NCBI RefSeq assembly: GCF_009817885.1
Contig: NZ_CP041764.1
Span: 2,294,001-2,358,000, forward strand
Direction of reading: 5' to 3'
Source: Serratia rhizosphaerae
Lineage (GTDB): Bacteria; Pseudomonadota; Gammaproteobacteria; Enterobacterales; Enterobacteriaceae
DNA: 64,000 nt
Part shown: positions 48,319 to 57,652 of the stretch, piece after piece
Position numbering within the stretch: the stretch's first letter is position 1
How the letters are laid out: the number at the start of each line of letters is the position of its first letter
Translations under genes and position numbers: made by a program
The notes under the pieces: generated by a model
Database searches by the model: none
What the model was told of the DNA's origin: nothing
What the model saw: only the letters and a program-made list of their open reading frames with translations

Positions 48319-51300
48319 ATGGACAGTAAACGTAAAGAGAATAAACCGGTGCGGGCGCCGACGGCGTATACCGCATCGGTGAAGCAGCGTATGCAATTAA
48401 GCGCCATCGCCTGTTTTTTAGCGGTGATTGGCAGCGGGGCGCAGGCCGCCTCCTATGTGGAAAATGGTCGGCCAGGCGATGCGGCCAGCTGGCGCAGTAA
48501 TGAATTTAATGCCGAATGGGGGCTGGGGGCGATTCATGCCGACCAGGCTTACGCCGCCGGTTACACCGGTAAAGGCGTCAAGCTGGGAATATTCGATCAG
48601 CCGGTTTATGCCCAGCACCCGGAGTTTGCCAGCCAGGACAAGGTGATCAACCTGGTGACCCAAGGGGTGCGTGAATATACCGACCCTTATATTCCGGTCA
48701 AGAAAGGGGACGATTTCCGCTATGACGGGACGCCGAGCGTAGGGTCGGACGGCGAGTTAGGTTCACACGGTACGCACGTCGGCGGTATTGCCGCCGGTAA
48801 CCGTGACGGCGGAGAAATGCACGGCGTGGCCTTCAATGCGCAAATCATCAGCGCGGAGAACGGCGACCCTGGCCCGGAAGACGGCATTATTCTCGGCAAT
48901 GACGGGGCGGTATACAAGGCCGGCTGGGATGCGTTGATCGCCAGCGGCGCAAGGATTATCAATAACAGCTGGGGGATCGGCATCACCGATAAGTTTGCCG
49001 AGGGCGGATCCGATCCGGCCTATCCGCATTTTACCGTCGACGATGCGCGTAAACAGTTCGAGCAGATCAAACAGATTCTGGGCACCAAACCGGGCGGCGC
49101 CTATCAGGGGGCGATTGACGCGGCGCGCAGCGGTATCGTCACCATCTTTGCCGCCGGCAATGACGATAACCTGAATAACCCCGATGCCATGGCCGGACTG
49201 GCCTATTTTGTACCGGATATCGCGCCGAACTGGCTGTCGGTCGCCAGCCTGCAGGATCCTGACGGCACGGGCGATTATGCTATCAGCACCTTCTCTTCCC
49301 GCTGCGGTTACACCGCCAGTTTCTGCGTTTCGGCACCAGGGACGAAGGTATACAGTTCGGTCATTGAGGGTACGACCCCGGACAATCTGACCACCGGTTA
49401 CGCCAAGTTCAGCGGCACCTCAATGGCCGCGCCGCACGTTGCCGGCAGCATCGCGGTGCTGATGGAGCGCTTCCCGTATATGACCGGCGCGCAGGTGGCA
49501 TCGGTGCTGAAAACCACCGCCACCGATATGGGCGATCCCGGTATTGATGCGCTGTACGGCTGGGGGATGATTAACCTCGGCAAGGCGATTAACGGGCCGG
49601 GGATGTTCTACACCGAGCAGGATATTCCGGAAGCATTTCGCGTGCCGGATGAAAAAGGCGTGGCCTATGGTTCAGGTCAGTTCGTCGTCGACCTGCCCGG
49701 CGTCGGCGCGGTGCTCGATCGGGGCAAACCGACTGAACGGGTGTGTGATGACGTCCACTGCGGCCTGGATATCTGGAGCAATGATATCTCCGGCCACGGC
49801 GGCCTGACCAAGCAGGGCATCGGCACGCTGGTGCTGACCGGCGACAACAGCTACAGCGGGCCGACGCTGGTCAATCAGGGGCTGCTGGCGGTGAACGGCA
49901 CGCTGGTGTCGGACGTGACGGTAGGGAACGGCGGGGCGCTCGGCGGCTCGGGCCGTATCGGTTCACTCACCGCCAACACCGGTGCCGTCGTGGCGCCGGG
50001 CAACTCGATCGGCACGCTGAACGTCACCCACGACGTGACCTTTGCCGCCGGCTCGCGCTACGCGGTGGAAGCAGCGGCGGACGGCAGCAGCGATCGGATC
50101 GTCAGCGGCGGATCGGCGCAGATAGACGGCGGCGAAGTGGCGATGCTGCTGGATCAGCAGAACGTACTGAACGGCGACGCCGGCGGCAGCGCCATCGGCC
50201 AGTATGACATTTTACAGGCGCAGCAGGGTATCAGCGGCCAGTTTGACGGCGCGACAACCACTTCGCCGTTCCTGGCGGCCACGCTGTCCACGCAGGGCAA
50301 CCGGCTGACGGCGGACGTGGCGCGTAACGACACCGCGTTCGCCAGCGTGGCGGCCACGCAGAATGAGCGAGCGGTGGCGACGGCGGCGGATGCGCTGGCG
50401 GCGGGCAACCCGGTGTATGAAAGCATTCTGGCCTCCGGCAGCGCCGGGCAGGCGCGGCAGGCGTTCCGCCAGCTGTCGGGGCAGATCCACGCGGATATCG
50501 CCTCGGCGCAGGTGAACGACAGCCGCTACCTGCGTGATGCGCTGAACAGCCGCCTGCGTCAGGCGGAAGGGCTGGCGACGTCGCAGGACATCAAGGCGGA
50601 TGACGGCGGCGCGTGGGCGCAGTTTGTCGGGGCATGGGACCATGCGTCGGGCGACGTGAACGCCACCGGCTATCAGGCCTCGACCTACGGGGTGCTGCTG
50701 GGTCTGGATTCGGCCTACGACGACTGGCGGCTGGGGGTGGCGACCGGCTATACCCGCACCTCGCTGGACGGCGGCTACGGCTCGAATGCGGACAGCGACA
50801 ACTACCACCTGGCGGTATACGGCAGCAAACAGTACGGCGATTTGGCGCTGCGTGCCGGTGGGTCTTACACCTGGCACCGGTTTGATACGGCGCGCTCGGT
50901 GAACTACGGGCTGCAGTCGGACCGCGCGACGGCGAAATACAGCGCGCGTACCGAGCAGCTGTTCGCGGAAGCGGGCTACAGCGTGCAGGGCGAGTGGGTG
51001 AACCTAGAGCCGTTCGCCAACTTGGCGTACATCAACTTCCAGAACAACGGCATCAGCGAAGACGGCGGCGCAGCGGCGCTGCACGGCGACAAGCAGCACA
51101 CGGACGCCACGGTGTCGACGCTGGGCCTGCGTGCGGACCATCAGTGGCAGCTGAGCCGTGAAACGGCGGTGACGCTGCGCGGCGAGGCGGGCTGGCAGCA
51201 TCAGTACGGCGAGCTGGAGCGCGGCACCGGGCTGAAGTTCCGCGGCGGTGATGCGGCGTTCGTCAGCAACAGCGTGCCGGTATCGCGCGACGGCCTGCTG

Positions 51301-51423
51301 CTGAAGGCCAGCGCGGACGTGGCGGTGAGCCAGAATGCGTCGCTGTCGCTGGGCTACGGCGGGTTGCTGTCGGACCGTCATCAGGACAACAGCGTCAACG
51401 CCGGTTTCACCTGGCGTTTCTGA
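48319..51423 (+). CDS. Autotransporter subtilisin-like serine protease, copy 1
   Basis: Type V secreted S8 protease of the Serratia Ssp family, 1034 residues. An extended signal peptide ends at about GAQA-SYV (43-44). The subtilase domain (about 65-420) has the catalytic triad D93 (GIFDQPV), H153 (GSHGTHVGG) and S368 (SGTSMAAPHV), with the oxyanion-hole N281 (FAAGND). A passenger-associated repeat (about 500-650, with NSYSGPTLVNQG) follows, then a 12-stranded autotransporter barrel (about 770-1034) ending in TWRF. The domain order matches S. marcescens Ssp and its homologues. It is followed 93 bases later by a second copy whose last 525 residues are almost identical. The likely target is extracellular or surface protein; the substrate is unknown. 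Confidence 0.94.
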   Translation: MDSKRKENKPVRAPTAYTASVKQRMQLSAIACFLAVIGSGAQAASYVENGRPGDAASWRSNEFNAEWGLGAIHADQAYAAGYTGKGVKLGIFDQPVYAQHPEFASQDKVINLVTQGVREYTDPYIPVKKGDDFRYDGTPSVGSDGELGSHGTHVGGIAAGNRDGGEMHGVAFNAQIISAENGDPGPEDGIILGNDGAVYKAGWDALIASGARIINNSWGIGITDKFAEGGSDPAYPHFTVDDARKQFEQIKQILGTKPGGAYQGAIDAARSGIVTIFAAGNDDNLNNPDAMAGLAYFVPDIAPNWLSVASLQDPDGTGDYAISTFSSRCGYTASFCVSAPGTKVYSSVIEGTTPDNLTTGYAKFSGTSMAAPHVAGSIAVLMERFPYMTGAQVASVLKTTATDMGDPGIDALYGWGMINLGKAINGPGMFYTEQDIPEAFRVPDEKGVAYGSGQFVVDLPGVGAVLDRGKPTERVCDDVHCGLDIWSNDISGHGGLTKQGIGTLVLTGDNSYSGPTLVNQGLLAVNGTLVSDVTVGNGGALGGSGRIGSLTANTGAVVAPGNSIGTLNVTHDVTFAAGSRYAVEAAADGSSDRIVSGGSAQIDGGEVAMLLDQQNVLNGDAGGSAIGQYDILQAQQGISGQFDGATTTSPFLAATLSTQGNRLTADVARNDTAFASVAATQNERAVATAADALAAGNPVYESILASGSAGQARQAFRQLSGQIHADIASAQVNDSRYLRDALNSRLRQAEGLATSQDIKADDGGAWAQFVGAWDHASGDVNATGYQASTYGVLLGLDSAYDDWRLGVATGYTRTSLDGGYGSNADSDNYHLAVYGSKQYGDLALRAGGSYTWHRFDTARSVNYGLQSDRATAKYSARTEQLFAEAGYSVQGEWVNLEPFANLAYINFQNNGISEDGGAAALHGDKQHTDATVSTLGLRADHQWQLSRETAVTLRGEAGWQHQYGELERGTGLKFRGGDAAFVSNSVPVSRDGLLLKASADVAVSQNASLSLGYGGLLSDRHQDNSVNAGFTWRF
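49846..51423 (+). repeat. Near-identical 3' block shared with the second protease gene (copy A)
   Basis: This 1578-base block aligns without gaps to 53002-54579 (offset 3156). By eye I count only about two dozen base differences and three residue changes, while the upstream protease-coding regions differ widely. A shorter identical patch also occurs at 49543-49640 against 52699-52796. Confidence 0.9.
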
Positions 51424-51450
51424 TCTCATGCCTATCCATCCTTAAACTCA

Positions 51451-51472
51451 GGGCCGCCCGTTCGGGCGGCCC
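51451..51472 (+). terminator. Hairpin between the two protease genes
   Basis: GGGCCGCCCG and CGGGCGGCCC form a near-continuous 10-bp stem that can fold with a stable UUCG tetraloop. Only a weak T-run follows (GATTTCCC), so termination may be partial and the two genes may be co-transcribed. Confidence 0.6.
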
Positions 51473-51516
51473 GATTTCCCATGTGACGTGCAGAACAAAT
51501 ATCAAAGGTAACGGGA

Positions 51517-54500
51517 ATGAAAGCATTTACAGGAAAGAAAAAGCCGACATGGAAACTGAATGCCTTACTGTGTTCACTGTTGGCGGCAGGCAGCGTACAG
51601 GCAAACGAGGGGAAAGTCGGTGACCCGGGCGGCTGGCGCAGCGCCGAGTTTAACGCCGACTGGGGGCTGGGGGCGATTCATGCCGACCAGGCCTACGCTG
51701 CCGGCTACACCGGCAAAGGACAAAAAGTGGGAATTCTGGATACGCCGGTGTATAACCAGCATCCCGAGTTTGCCGGCGACGGCAAGTTGATCAATGTGGT
51801 AACGCAGGGCATTCGCGCCTATACCGATCCCCACCGGCCGGGCATTAACGCCGGCGATCCGTTCTATTTCGACGGCAGTTTCCATTTCTACAACGGCGAG
51901 ACGCTGAGCAATCACGGTGTGCATGTGGCGGGGATCGCTGCCGCCAACCGCGACGGTGCGGGGATGCACGGCGTGGCGTTTGATTCGCAGATTATCAGCG
52001 TGGACAACGACAATGACGGTCCGGCTTACGGCGAGTTTCTGGGGCTGGACGGCGCGGTAACCAACGCCGGCTGGCAGGCGATGATTGAAAGCGGCGTACG
52101 GGTGATTAATAACAGCTGGGGCGTCAGCATTCCGGATTTCCTGTCCGACGGCGGTAAGGATCCGGATGCGCTGCATTTTGAATTCCATGATGCGCAAGAG
52201 CAGTTCAATCAGGTGAAGCCGCTGCTGGGCAGCTTGGCCGGCGCGGGCTATCAGGGGGCGATCGATGCCGCACGCCACAATATTCTGGTGCTGTTTGCCG
52301 CGGGCAACGACGGTAACTACAACCAGCCGGACGTCATCAGCGGGTTGGGCTATTTTGTGCCGGATATTGCGCCGAACTGGCTGACCGTCGCCAGCGTGGC
52401 GCAGGATGATGCCTCGGCCAATAGCGTGCCTTACACCCTCAGTTCCTTCTCATCCCGCTGTGGTTACACCGCCAGCTTCTGCGTTGCGTCTCCGGGCAGC
52501 AAAATTTACAGCGCGGTGGCCAACGGTTCCGATCCACAGCAGCTGACGTCGGACTACGGCAATAAAAACGGTACCTCGATGGCGACGCCGCACGTGACCG
52601 GCGCGGTTGCCGTATTGCTGCAGCGTTTCCCCTACCTGTCGACGGCGCAAATTGCCGATGTGTTGAAAACCACTGCCACCGATATGGGAGCACCCGGTAT
52701 TGACGCGCTGTACGGCTGGGGGATGATTAACCTCGGCAAGGCGATTAACGGGCCGGGGATGTTCTACACCGAGCAGGATATCCCGGAAGCGTTCCGCATT
52801 CCCGATGCCGATGGCGTCGCCTATGGCCCGACGCAGTTTGTCGCCAACATTCCGGGCGTGGGGGCGGAAGTGGATAGCGGCACGCGCTATCAGCGTATCT
52901 GCGACGATGTACATTGTGGTCTGGAAGTCTATTCGAACGATATTTCCGGCCATGGCGGCCTGACCAAAGAAGGCGCCGGTTCGTTATACCTGACCGGTAA
53001 TAACAGCTACAGCGGGCCGACGCTGGTCAATCAGGGGCTGCTGGCGGTGAACGGCACGCTGGTGTCGGACGTGACGGTAGGGAACGGCGGGGCGCTCGGC
53101 GGCTCGGGCCGTATCGGTTCACTCACCGCCAACACCGGTGCCGTCGTGGCGCCGGGCAACTCGATCGGCACGCTGAACGTCACTAGCGACGTGACCTTTG
53201 CCGCCGGCTCGCGCTACGCGGTGGAAGCGGCGGCGGACGGCAGCAGCGATCGGATCGTCAGCGGCGGATCGGCACAGATCGACGGTGGCGAAGTGGCGAT
53301 GCTGCTGGATCAGCAGAACGTACTGAACGGCGACGCCGGCGGTAGCGCCATCGGCCAGTATGACATTTTACAGGCGCAGCAGGGTATCAGCGGTCAGTTT
53401 GACGGCGCGACAACCACTTCGCCGTTCCTGGCGGCCACGCTGTCCACGCAGGGCAACCGGCTGACGGCGGACGTGGCGCGTAACGACACCGCGTTCGCCA
53501 GCGTGGCGGCCACGCAGAATGAGCGAGCGGTGGCGACGGCGGCGGATGCGCTGGCGGCGGGCAACCCGGTGTATGAAAGCATTCTGGCCTCCGGCAGCGC
53601 CGGGCAGGCGCAGCGGGCATTCCGCCAGCTGTCGGGGCAGATCCACGCGGATATCGCCTCGGCGCAGGTGAACGACAGCCGCTACCTGCGCGATGCGCTG
53701 AACAGCCGCCTGCGTCAGGCGGAAGGGCTGGCGACGTCGCAGGACATCAAGGCGGATGACGGCGGCGCGTGGGCGCAGTTTGTCGGGGCATGGGACCATG
53801 CGTCGGGCGACGTGAACGCCACCGGCTATCAGGCCTCGACCTACGGGGTGCTGCTGGGTCTGGATTCGGCCTACGACGACTGGCGGCTGGGGGTGGCGAC
53901 CGGCTATACCCGCACCTCGCTGGACGGCGGCTACGGCTCGAATGCGGACAGCGACAACTACCACCTGGCGGTATACGGCAGCAAACAGTACGGCGATTTG
54001 GCGCTGCGTGCCGGTGGGTCTTACACCTGGCACCGGTTCGATACGGCGCGCTCGGTGAACTACGGGCTGCAGTCGGACCGCGCGACGGCGAAATACAGCG
54101 CGCGCACCGAGCAGCTGTTCGCGGAAGCGGGCTATAGCGTGCAGGGTGAGTGGGTGAACCTGGAGCCGTTCGCCAATCTGGCGTACATCAACTTCCAGAA
54201 CAACGGCATCAGCGAAGACGGCGGCGCAGCGGCACTGCACGGCGACAAGCAGCACACGGACGCCACGGTGTCGACGCTGGGCCTGCGTGCGGACCATCAG
54301 TGGCAGCTGAGCCGTGAAACGGCGGTGACGCTGCGCGGCGAGGCGGGCTGGCAGCATCAGTACGGCGAGCTGGAGCGCGGCACCGGGCTGAAGTTCCGCG
54401 GCGGTGATGCGGCGTTCGTCAGCAACAGCGTGCCGGTATCGCGCGACGGTCTGCTGCTGAAGGCCAGCGCGGACGTGGCGGTGAGCCAGAATGCGTCGCT

Positions 54501-54579
54501 GTCGCTGGGCTACGGCGGGTTGCTGTCGGACCGTCATCAGGACAACAGCGTCAACGCCGGTTTCACCTGGCGCTTCTGA
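51517..54579 (+). CDS. Autotransporter subtilisin-like serine protease, copy 2
   Basis: Second Ssp-family S8 autotransporter, 1020 residues, with a shorter classical signal peptide ending near SVQA-NEG (29-30). The triad is D75 (GILDTPV), H136 (SNHGVHVAG) and S354 (NGTSMATPHV), with oxyanion N264 (FAAGND); the histidine motif has Val where copy 1 has Thr. The protease domain is clearly diverged from copy 1 while the stem and barrel are almost identical. This pattern suggests tandem duplication with sequence homogenisation of the 3' part, or selection for change in the protease only. Followed by a strong terminator. Confidence 0.94.
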   Translation: MKAFTGKKKPTWKLNALLCSLLAAGSVQANEGKVGDPGGWRSAEFNADWGLGAIHADQAYAAGYTGKGQKVGILDTPVYNQHPEFAGDGKLINVVTQGIRAYTDPHRPGINAGDPFYFDGSFHFYNGETLSNHGVHVAGIAAANRDGAGMHGVAFDSQIISVDNDNDGPAYGEFLGLDGAVTNAGWQAMIESGVRVINNSWGVSIPDFLSDGGKDPDALHFEFHDAQEQFNQVKPLLGSLAGAGYQGAIDAARHNILVLFAAGNDGNYNQPDVISGLGYFVPDIAPNWLTVASVAQDDASANSVPYTLSSFSSRCGYTASFCVASPGSKIYSAVANGSDPQQLTSDYGNKNGTSMATPHVTGAVAVLLQRFPYLSTAQIADVLKTTATDMGAPGIDALYGWGMINLGKAINGPGMFYTEQDIPEAFRIPDADGVAYGPTQFVANIPGVGAEVDSGTRYQRICDDVHCGLEVYSNDISGHGGLTKEGAGSLYLTGNNSYSGPTLVNQGLLAVNGTLVSDVTVGNGGALGGSGRIGSLTANTGAVVAPGNSIGTLNVTSDVTFAAGSRYAVEAAADGSSDRIVSGGSAQIDGGEVAMLLDQQNVLNGDAGGSAIGQYDILQAQQGISGQFDGATTTSPFLAATLSTQGNRLTADVARNDTAFASVAATQNERAVATAADALAAGNPVYESILASGSAGQAQRAFRQLSGQIHADIASAQVNDSRYLRDALNSRLRQAEGLATSQDIKADDGGAWAQFVGAWDHASGDVNATGYQASTYGVLLGLDSAYDDWRLGVATGYTRTSLDGGYGSNADSDNYHLAVYGSKQYGDLALRAGGSYTWHRFDTARSVNYGLQSDRATAKYSARTEQLFAEAGYSVQGEWVNLEPFANLAYINFQNNGISEDGGAAALHGDKQHTDATVSTLGLRADHQWQLSRETAVTLRGEAGWQHQYGELERGTGLKFRGGDAAFVSNSVPVSRDGLLLKASADVAVSQNASLSLGYGGLLSDRHQDNSVNAGFTWRF
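53002..54579 (+). repeat. Near-identical 3' block shared with the first protease gene (copy B)
   Basis: Partner of 49846-51423: ungapped, about 98 percent identical by eye. Two long direct repeats 3.1 kb apart could recombine to delete one copy and fuse the genes. Confidence 0.9.
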
Positions 54580-54600
54580 TCCCAGGCATATCCATCCTTA

Positions 54601-54635
54601 AAAACAGGGTCGCCAACGGCGATCCTGTTTTTTTT
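54601..54635 (+). terminator. Intrinsic terminator after the second protease gene
   Basis: AACAGGGTCGCC and GGCGATCCTGTT pair with one G-U around AAC, followed by eight Ts. Confidence 0.9.
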
Positions 54636-54680
54636 CCGCAGAAAAGTTGCCCGAATCTCCTCTCCTACCGGTAAAATCCC

Positions 54681-54712
54681 ATAAAAAAACGGCCCCCTGA
54701 TGGGAGCCGGTT
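54681..54712 (-). terminator. Leftward intrinsic terminator with no annotated upstream gene
   Basis: On the minus strand AACCGGCTCCC and GGGGGCCGTT pair (9 pairs with one bulge and one mismatch, 4-base loop), followed by TTTTTTT. The only leftward genes are beyond the rightward BetR-receiver gene, so it may end a small RNA starting between about 54750 and 54900. Confidence 0.55.
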
Positions 54713-54890
54713 CAATGGGGGGTACATCTTTATTATTAGCGATAAAGGCTTTTACTCTGAACGGTGTGCCGTTGTCCTAATGCATACTGTATTTTAGAAC
54801 CGGCAACCTGAACGAGTTTCCCTGGTGTCGTTATGGTTATAAGTACTGGTGTTTTATTTTTATAGTGTGTTGCTGTGTGTAGCTTTTGAT

Positions 54891-54915
54891 ACCATGTTTG
54901 ACTATAAAACATGGT
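54891..54915. promoter_or_regulatory. Palindrome upstream of the BetR-receiver gene
   Basis: ACCATGTTT-N7-AAACATGGT, a perfect 9-bp inverted repeat 112 bases before the gene. There is no T-tract on either side, so it looks like an operator, possibly for self-control by the gene's own DNA-binding domain. Confidence 0.5.
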
Positions 54916-55026
54916 GTGTCAAGCAATGTTTGAGATTAATCTTGCATATGATGCTAATATTGAATGATGTTCGAACACGATAACATGTCAAAGCGACTGA
55001 AAAATTAGAAAAAATCGAAGGAAAAA

Positions 55027-55878
55027 ATGGATAACAATCATCAAAAATTCGATTCGCAGTCGATTGCAAACCGGGTCAGAGAACTCTTTCTTCATCACGG
55101 GATCGGTAAACGTCAGCAAGCAAAGGAGCTTAGCCGCATTCTGGCGCTAAGTTTTTCCCATGCCCACCGCAAGCTGAAAGGGCAGAGTCCCTGGACGCTG
55201 GAACAGATCAACAGCGTCGCGGCGGCGCTGGACGAAACGCCGGCGGCCATTGTGGATATCAACGTGGAGAATGAGCCTCCCGCGCAAACTATTGCACGAG
55301 ATGCCATCTTTTCACCGGCCGGGATGACGATTCCTTGCGTGGCATACATCGGCAGCGAAGTCAGCGGCGGGCGTTTTTCTGAATATGTCGCGCTGCAGGA
55401 AGACGATAAGTGGGTGATTTACCGGGCCGATGAGGCGCCGGCTGGCAGCCGCTATTGCGTGGAGCTGATCGAGATTCGTCCGACGAATGTCGACGATGAG
55501 CGGTTAAGCATCGCGGTGCTGGATGATTCGCATCAGGCGGCGGATGAACTGGCCAAATACCTGAACAGCCGCGGTTTTAACGCCGTTGCTTTTTACGATG
55601 TTCAGACGTTCAAACAGGCGCTGAGCCGCAGCCTGTTCGACGGTTACGTGGTTGACTGGCTGATCGGGCAGGAAACCTCCGAGCAATGCATCGAAGCGAT
55701 TCGCGCCTCTGATAACCCGGATGCGCCGGTATTGGTATTGACCGGCCAACTGGGCACCGGGCTGCGCGAGTCAGAAATCGCCAAGGCGATGCGCGATTAT
55801 GACGTGCTTGGCCCGTATGAAAAACCGGTGCGGCTGCATGTGATTGAAGCCGCGCTGCAGCGCTGTTTTAACCTTTAA
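55027..55878 (+). CDS. BetR-type DNA-binding protein with C-terminal receiver domain
   Basis: The 283-residue protein has an N-terminal BetR-like helix-turn-helix (about 10-80), a middle segment of about 80 residues that I cannot assign, and a C-terminal response-regulator receiver (about 161-283). The receiver is complete: acidic pair D166/D167, phosphoacceptor D210 (YVVDWL), T239 (LTGQ) and K266 (YEKPV). This order, DNA-binding domain first and receiver last, is the reverse of ordinary response regulators. It is convergent with and overlaps by 11 bases a hybrid histidine kinase gene, its probable partner. A palindrome upstream could be its operator. Confidence 0.85.
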   Translation: MDNNHQKFDSQSIANRVRELFLHHGIGKRQQAKELSRILALSFSHAHRKLKGQSPWTLEQINSVAAALDETPAAIVDINVENEPPAQTIARDAIFSPAGMTIPCVAYIGSEVSGGRFSEYVALQEDDKWVIYRADEAPAGSRYCVELIEIRPTNVDDERLSIAVLDDSHQAADELAKYLNSRGFNAVAFYDVQTFKQALSRSLFDGYVVDWLIGQETSEQCIEAIRASDNPDAPVLVLTGQLGTGLRESEIAKAMRDYDVLGPYEKPVRLHVIEAALQRCFNL

Positions 55879-57652
55879 GGAACAGGGCGGACAGTGCGGT
55901 GGACAGCGCTTCCAGCCGCACGGGTTTTATCAGGTAATCATCAAACAGCGCACGTTGCTCCAGCGTCAGCAGCTCCGGCGTCTGGGCGCTGATGCCGATA
56001 ATCGGAATATGGCGGTTGGGGCCGCGTTGGCCGCGCAGCTTTTTCGCCAGCGCCGCGCCGTCGATGCCCGGCATTTGTAAATCCAGCAACAGCACATCGT
56101 AAGGCCGGCGCAGCAGCTTTTGCAGCGCGCGTTCTGATGAATCGCACAGCTCGTGCTGATAGCCCAGTTTATCCAGCAGGGCGGCGAAGGCTTCTCCCAC
56201 CGATCTGTTGTCGTCCACTACCAGCACCTGCTGTTCTTTCATCGCCATATCGGACAGCGCCTGCGGCTGCGCCTCTTCTTCCGTCTGATCTTCGCTGACT
56301 TCCACCGGAATGCTGACGATAAAGGTGCTGCCTTTTCCCTGTTCGCTGTAAACGGTAACGGTGCCCTGCAGCAGCGCGACCAGGCCGCGTACGATCGCCA
56401 GCCCCATGCCGACGCCGCCGTACTGTTTGGTATTCGACTGATCCAACTGGGTAAACGGCTGGAATATCTGCCCCAGCTTTTCCTCTTCCATCCCGATACC
56501 GGTATCGGTCACTTCCAACATCAGCGCATTGCCGCCGGTTTGGCGACGCAGGCAGCCGTGCACGGTGATGGTGCCGCTTTCGGTGTATTTGAAGGCGTTG
56601 GTCAGCAGATTGACCAGAATCTGGCGGATGCGCAGCGGATCGGAATACATTTGCGCGTGGCTGAAGTCGACCTCGCACAACAATGTGATCTGCTCTTTGC
56701 TCATCAGCATGCCGACTTCATCGGTGGTTTGCTGAATCAGTTGCTCAGCATTGAACGGCATAATGCGCAGTTCCATCATGCCGCTGTCCAGATGCGCGTA
56801 GTCGGTCAAATCCTTCATCTGGGTTTCAATCTGCTGCGCGGCGGTTTCCAGCCGCTGGAAGGTATCAACGTGCTCGGTGGACACATTGGTATTCATCAAT
56901 ACGTCAATGGCGGACATAATGCTCTGCAGCGAGGTACGCAGCTCATGGCCGATGGCGCCGAGGAAGGCGTTTTTCGAGTGCGTGGCTTTTTCCGCCTCGA
57001 TGGCCTTGGCCTGCTGCTGAATGGTAATGCGCTGCTGGCGCAGGACAATCAGCGTAATAGCGACCAGCGCAATCACCGAGAACATGATGATCACCAGGCC
57101 GTAGAAAATAATATGGCGCTTCTCGATATAGTCGTTGTAGGCGACGGTGCGCTGCTTCACTTCCGCATGGTCGGCCAGGTTGGCCATCTCGACCGCAAAC
57201 GGCTTCATCTGCTGCATGGACTGGGTAATTTCCTGCAGATTCGGCGGAGAGGCGCTGATCAGATGGTCGAGCTGATTCATTTGCGCCACCATCTGCTTAA
57301 TCACCTCGGGATAGCCGGCCTCGCGGTACAGCGGCTGGGTGGATTCCGATACGGTCTCCAGCACGTAAAAGCGCGAATAGAGAATTTCGAACCTGAGCCT
57401 TAACGCGTCGATATCCACCTTGGGCGTATTTTTTAGCTGTTCCACATAGGTTTCAAATTCCGCCAGCTTGATGGAGAACTTTGCGATCGACCACGAGTAG
57501 TTTTCCTGCGTACCGGCGATGGCGTACAACCCCTTTTTCGACAGCGTGGCGCTGTAGTAATACAGGGTGATGGTGGAAGCCACAATGAACAGGGCGGCGA
57601 AAATGGCCGGAATCGCCAGCCGGCTGCCGTTCTTGAACTGGGTCAGCTTCAT
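55868..57652 (-). CDS. Hybrid sensor histidine kinase with receiver domain
   Basis: Inner-membrane kinase of 594 residues. TM1 is at about 12-32 and TM2 at 181-204, bounding a periplasmic helical sensor of about 150 residues. The kinase core follows: H236 (GHELRTSLQS), N-box N352 (NLLTNAFKYT), DTGIGM at 383-388 and GGVGMGLAI at 412-420. A C-terminal receiver has the phosphoacceptor D524 (LLLDLQMPG). There is no Hpt domain, so phosphate may pass from the receiver to a separate Hpt protein or the kinase may act on the BetR-receiver protein directly. Its start overlaps the stop of the upstream periplasmic-protein gene (ATGA), showing tight coupling. Confidence 0.92.
   Translation of the reverse strand: MKLTQFKNGSRLAIPAIFAALFIVASTITLYYYSATLSKKGLYAIAGTQENYSWSIAKFSIKLAEFETYVEQLKNTPKVDIDALRLRFEILYSRFYVLETVSESTQPLYREAGYPEVIKQMVAQMNQLDHLISASPPNLQEITQSMQQMKPFAVEMANLADHAEVKQRTVAYNDYIEKRHIIFYGLVIIMFSVIALVAITLIVLRQQRITIQQQAKAIEAEKATHSKNAFLGAIGHELRTSLQSIMSAIDVLMNTNVSTEHVDTFQRLETAAQQIETQMKDLTDYAHLDSGMMELRIMPFNAEQLIQQTTDEVGMLMSKEQITLLCEVDFSHAQMYSDPLRIRQILVNLLTNAFKYTESGTITVHGCLRRQTGGNALMLEVTDTGIGMEEEKLGQIFQPFTQLDQSNTKQYGGVGMGLAIVRGLVALLQGTVTVYSEQGKGSTFIVSIPVEVSEDQTEEEAQPQALSDMAMKEQQVLVVDDNRSVGEAFAALLDKLGYQHELCDSSERALQKLLRRPYDVLLLDLQMPGIDGAALAKKLRGQRGPNRHIPIIGISAQTPELLTLEQRALFDDYLIKPVRLEALSTALSALFLKG

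Larger units (their letters stand above)
54636..55026. other. AT-rich region before the BetR-receiver gene
   Basis: 391 bases with no protein gene seen. It contains a leftward terminator without an obvious gene (54688-54712) and a 9-bp palindrome (54891-54915). The AT content is well above that of the flanking genes, suggesting acquired or H-NS-bound DNA. Confidence 0.5.

Noticed and set aside
53368..54537. 389-codon open frame on the minus strand inside the second protease gene
   Set aside because: High-GC antisense shadow of the barrel coding sequence; it repeats in copy 1 because the DNA is the same, and its Arg/Gln/Val-rich composition is not protein-like.
54860..54915. Resemblance of TTGCTGTGTGTAG (plus strand) to the sRNA RprA
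   Set aside because: Only a short stretch matches, the flanking RprA domains and the terminator are absent, and the E. coli locus is different.
56153..57403. 416-codon open frame opposite the hybrid histidine kinase
   Set aside because: His/Gln-rich antisense shadow; the minus strand encodes a kinase with all its motifs.
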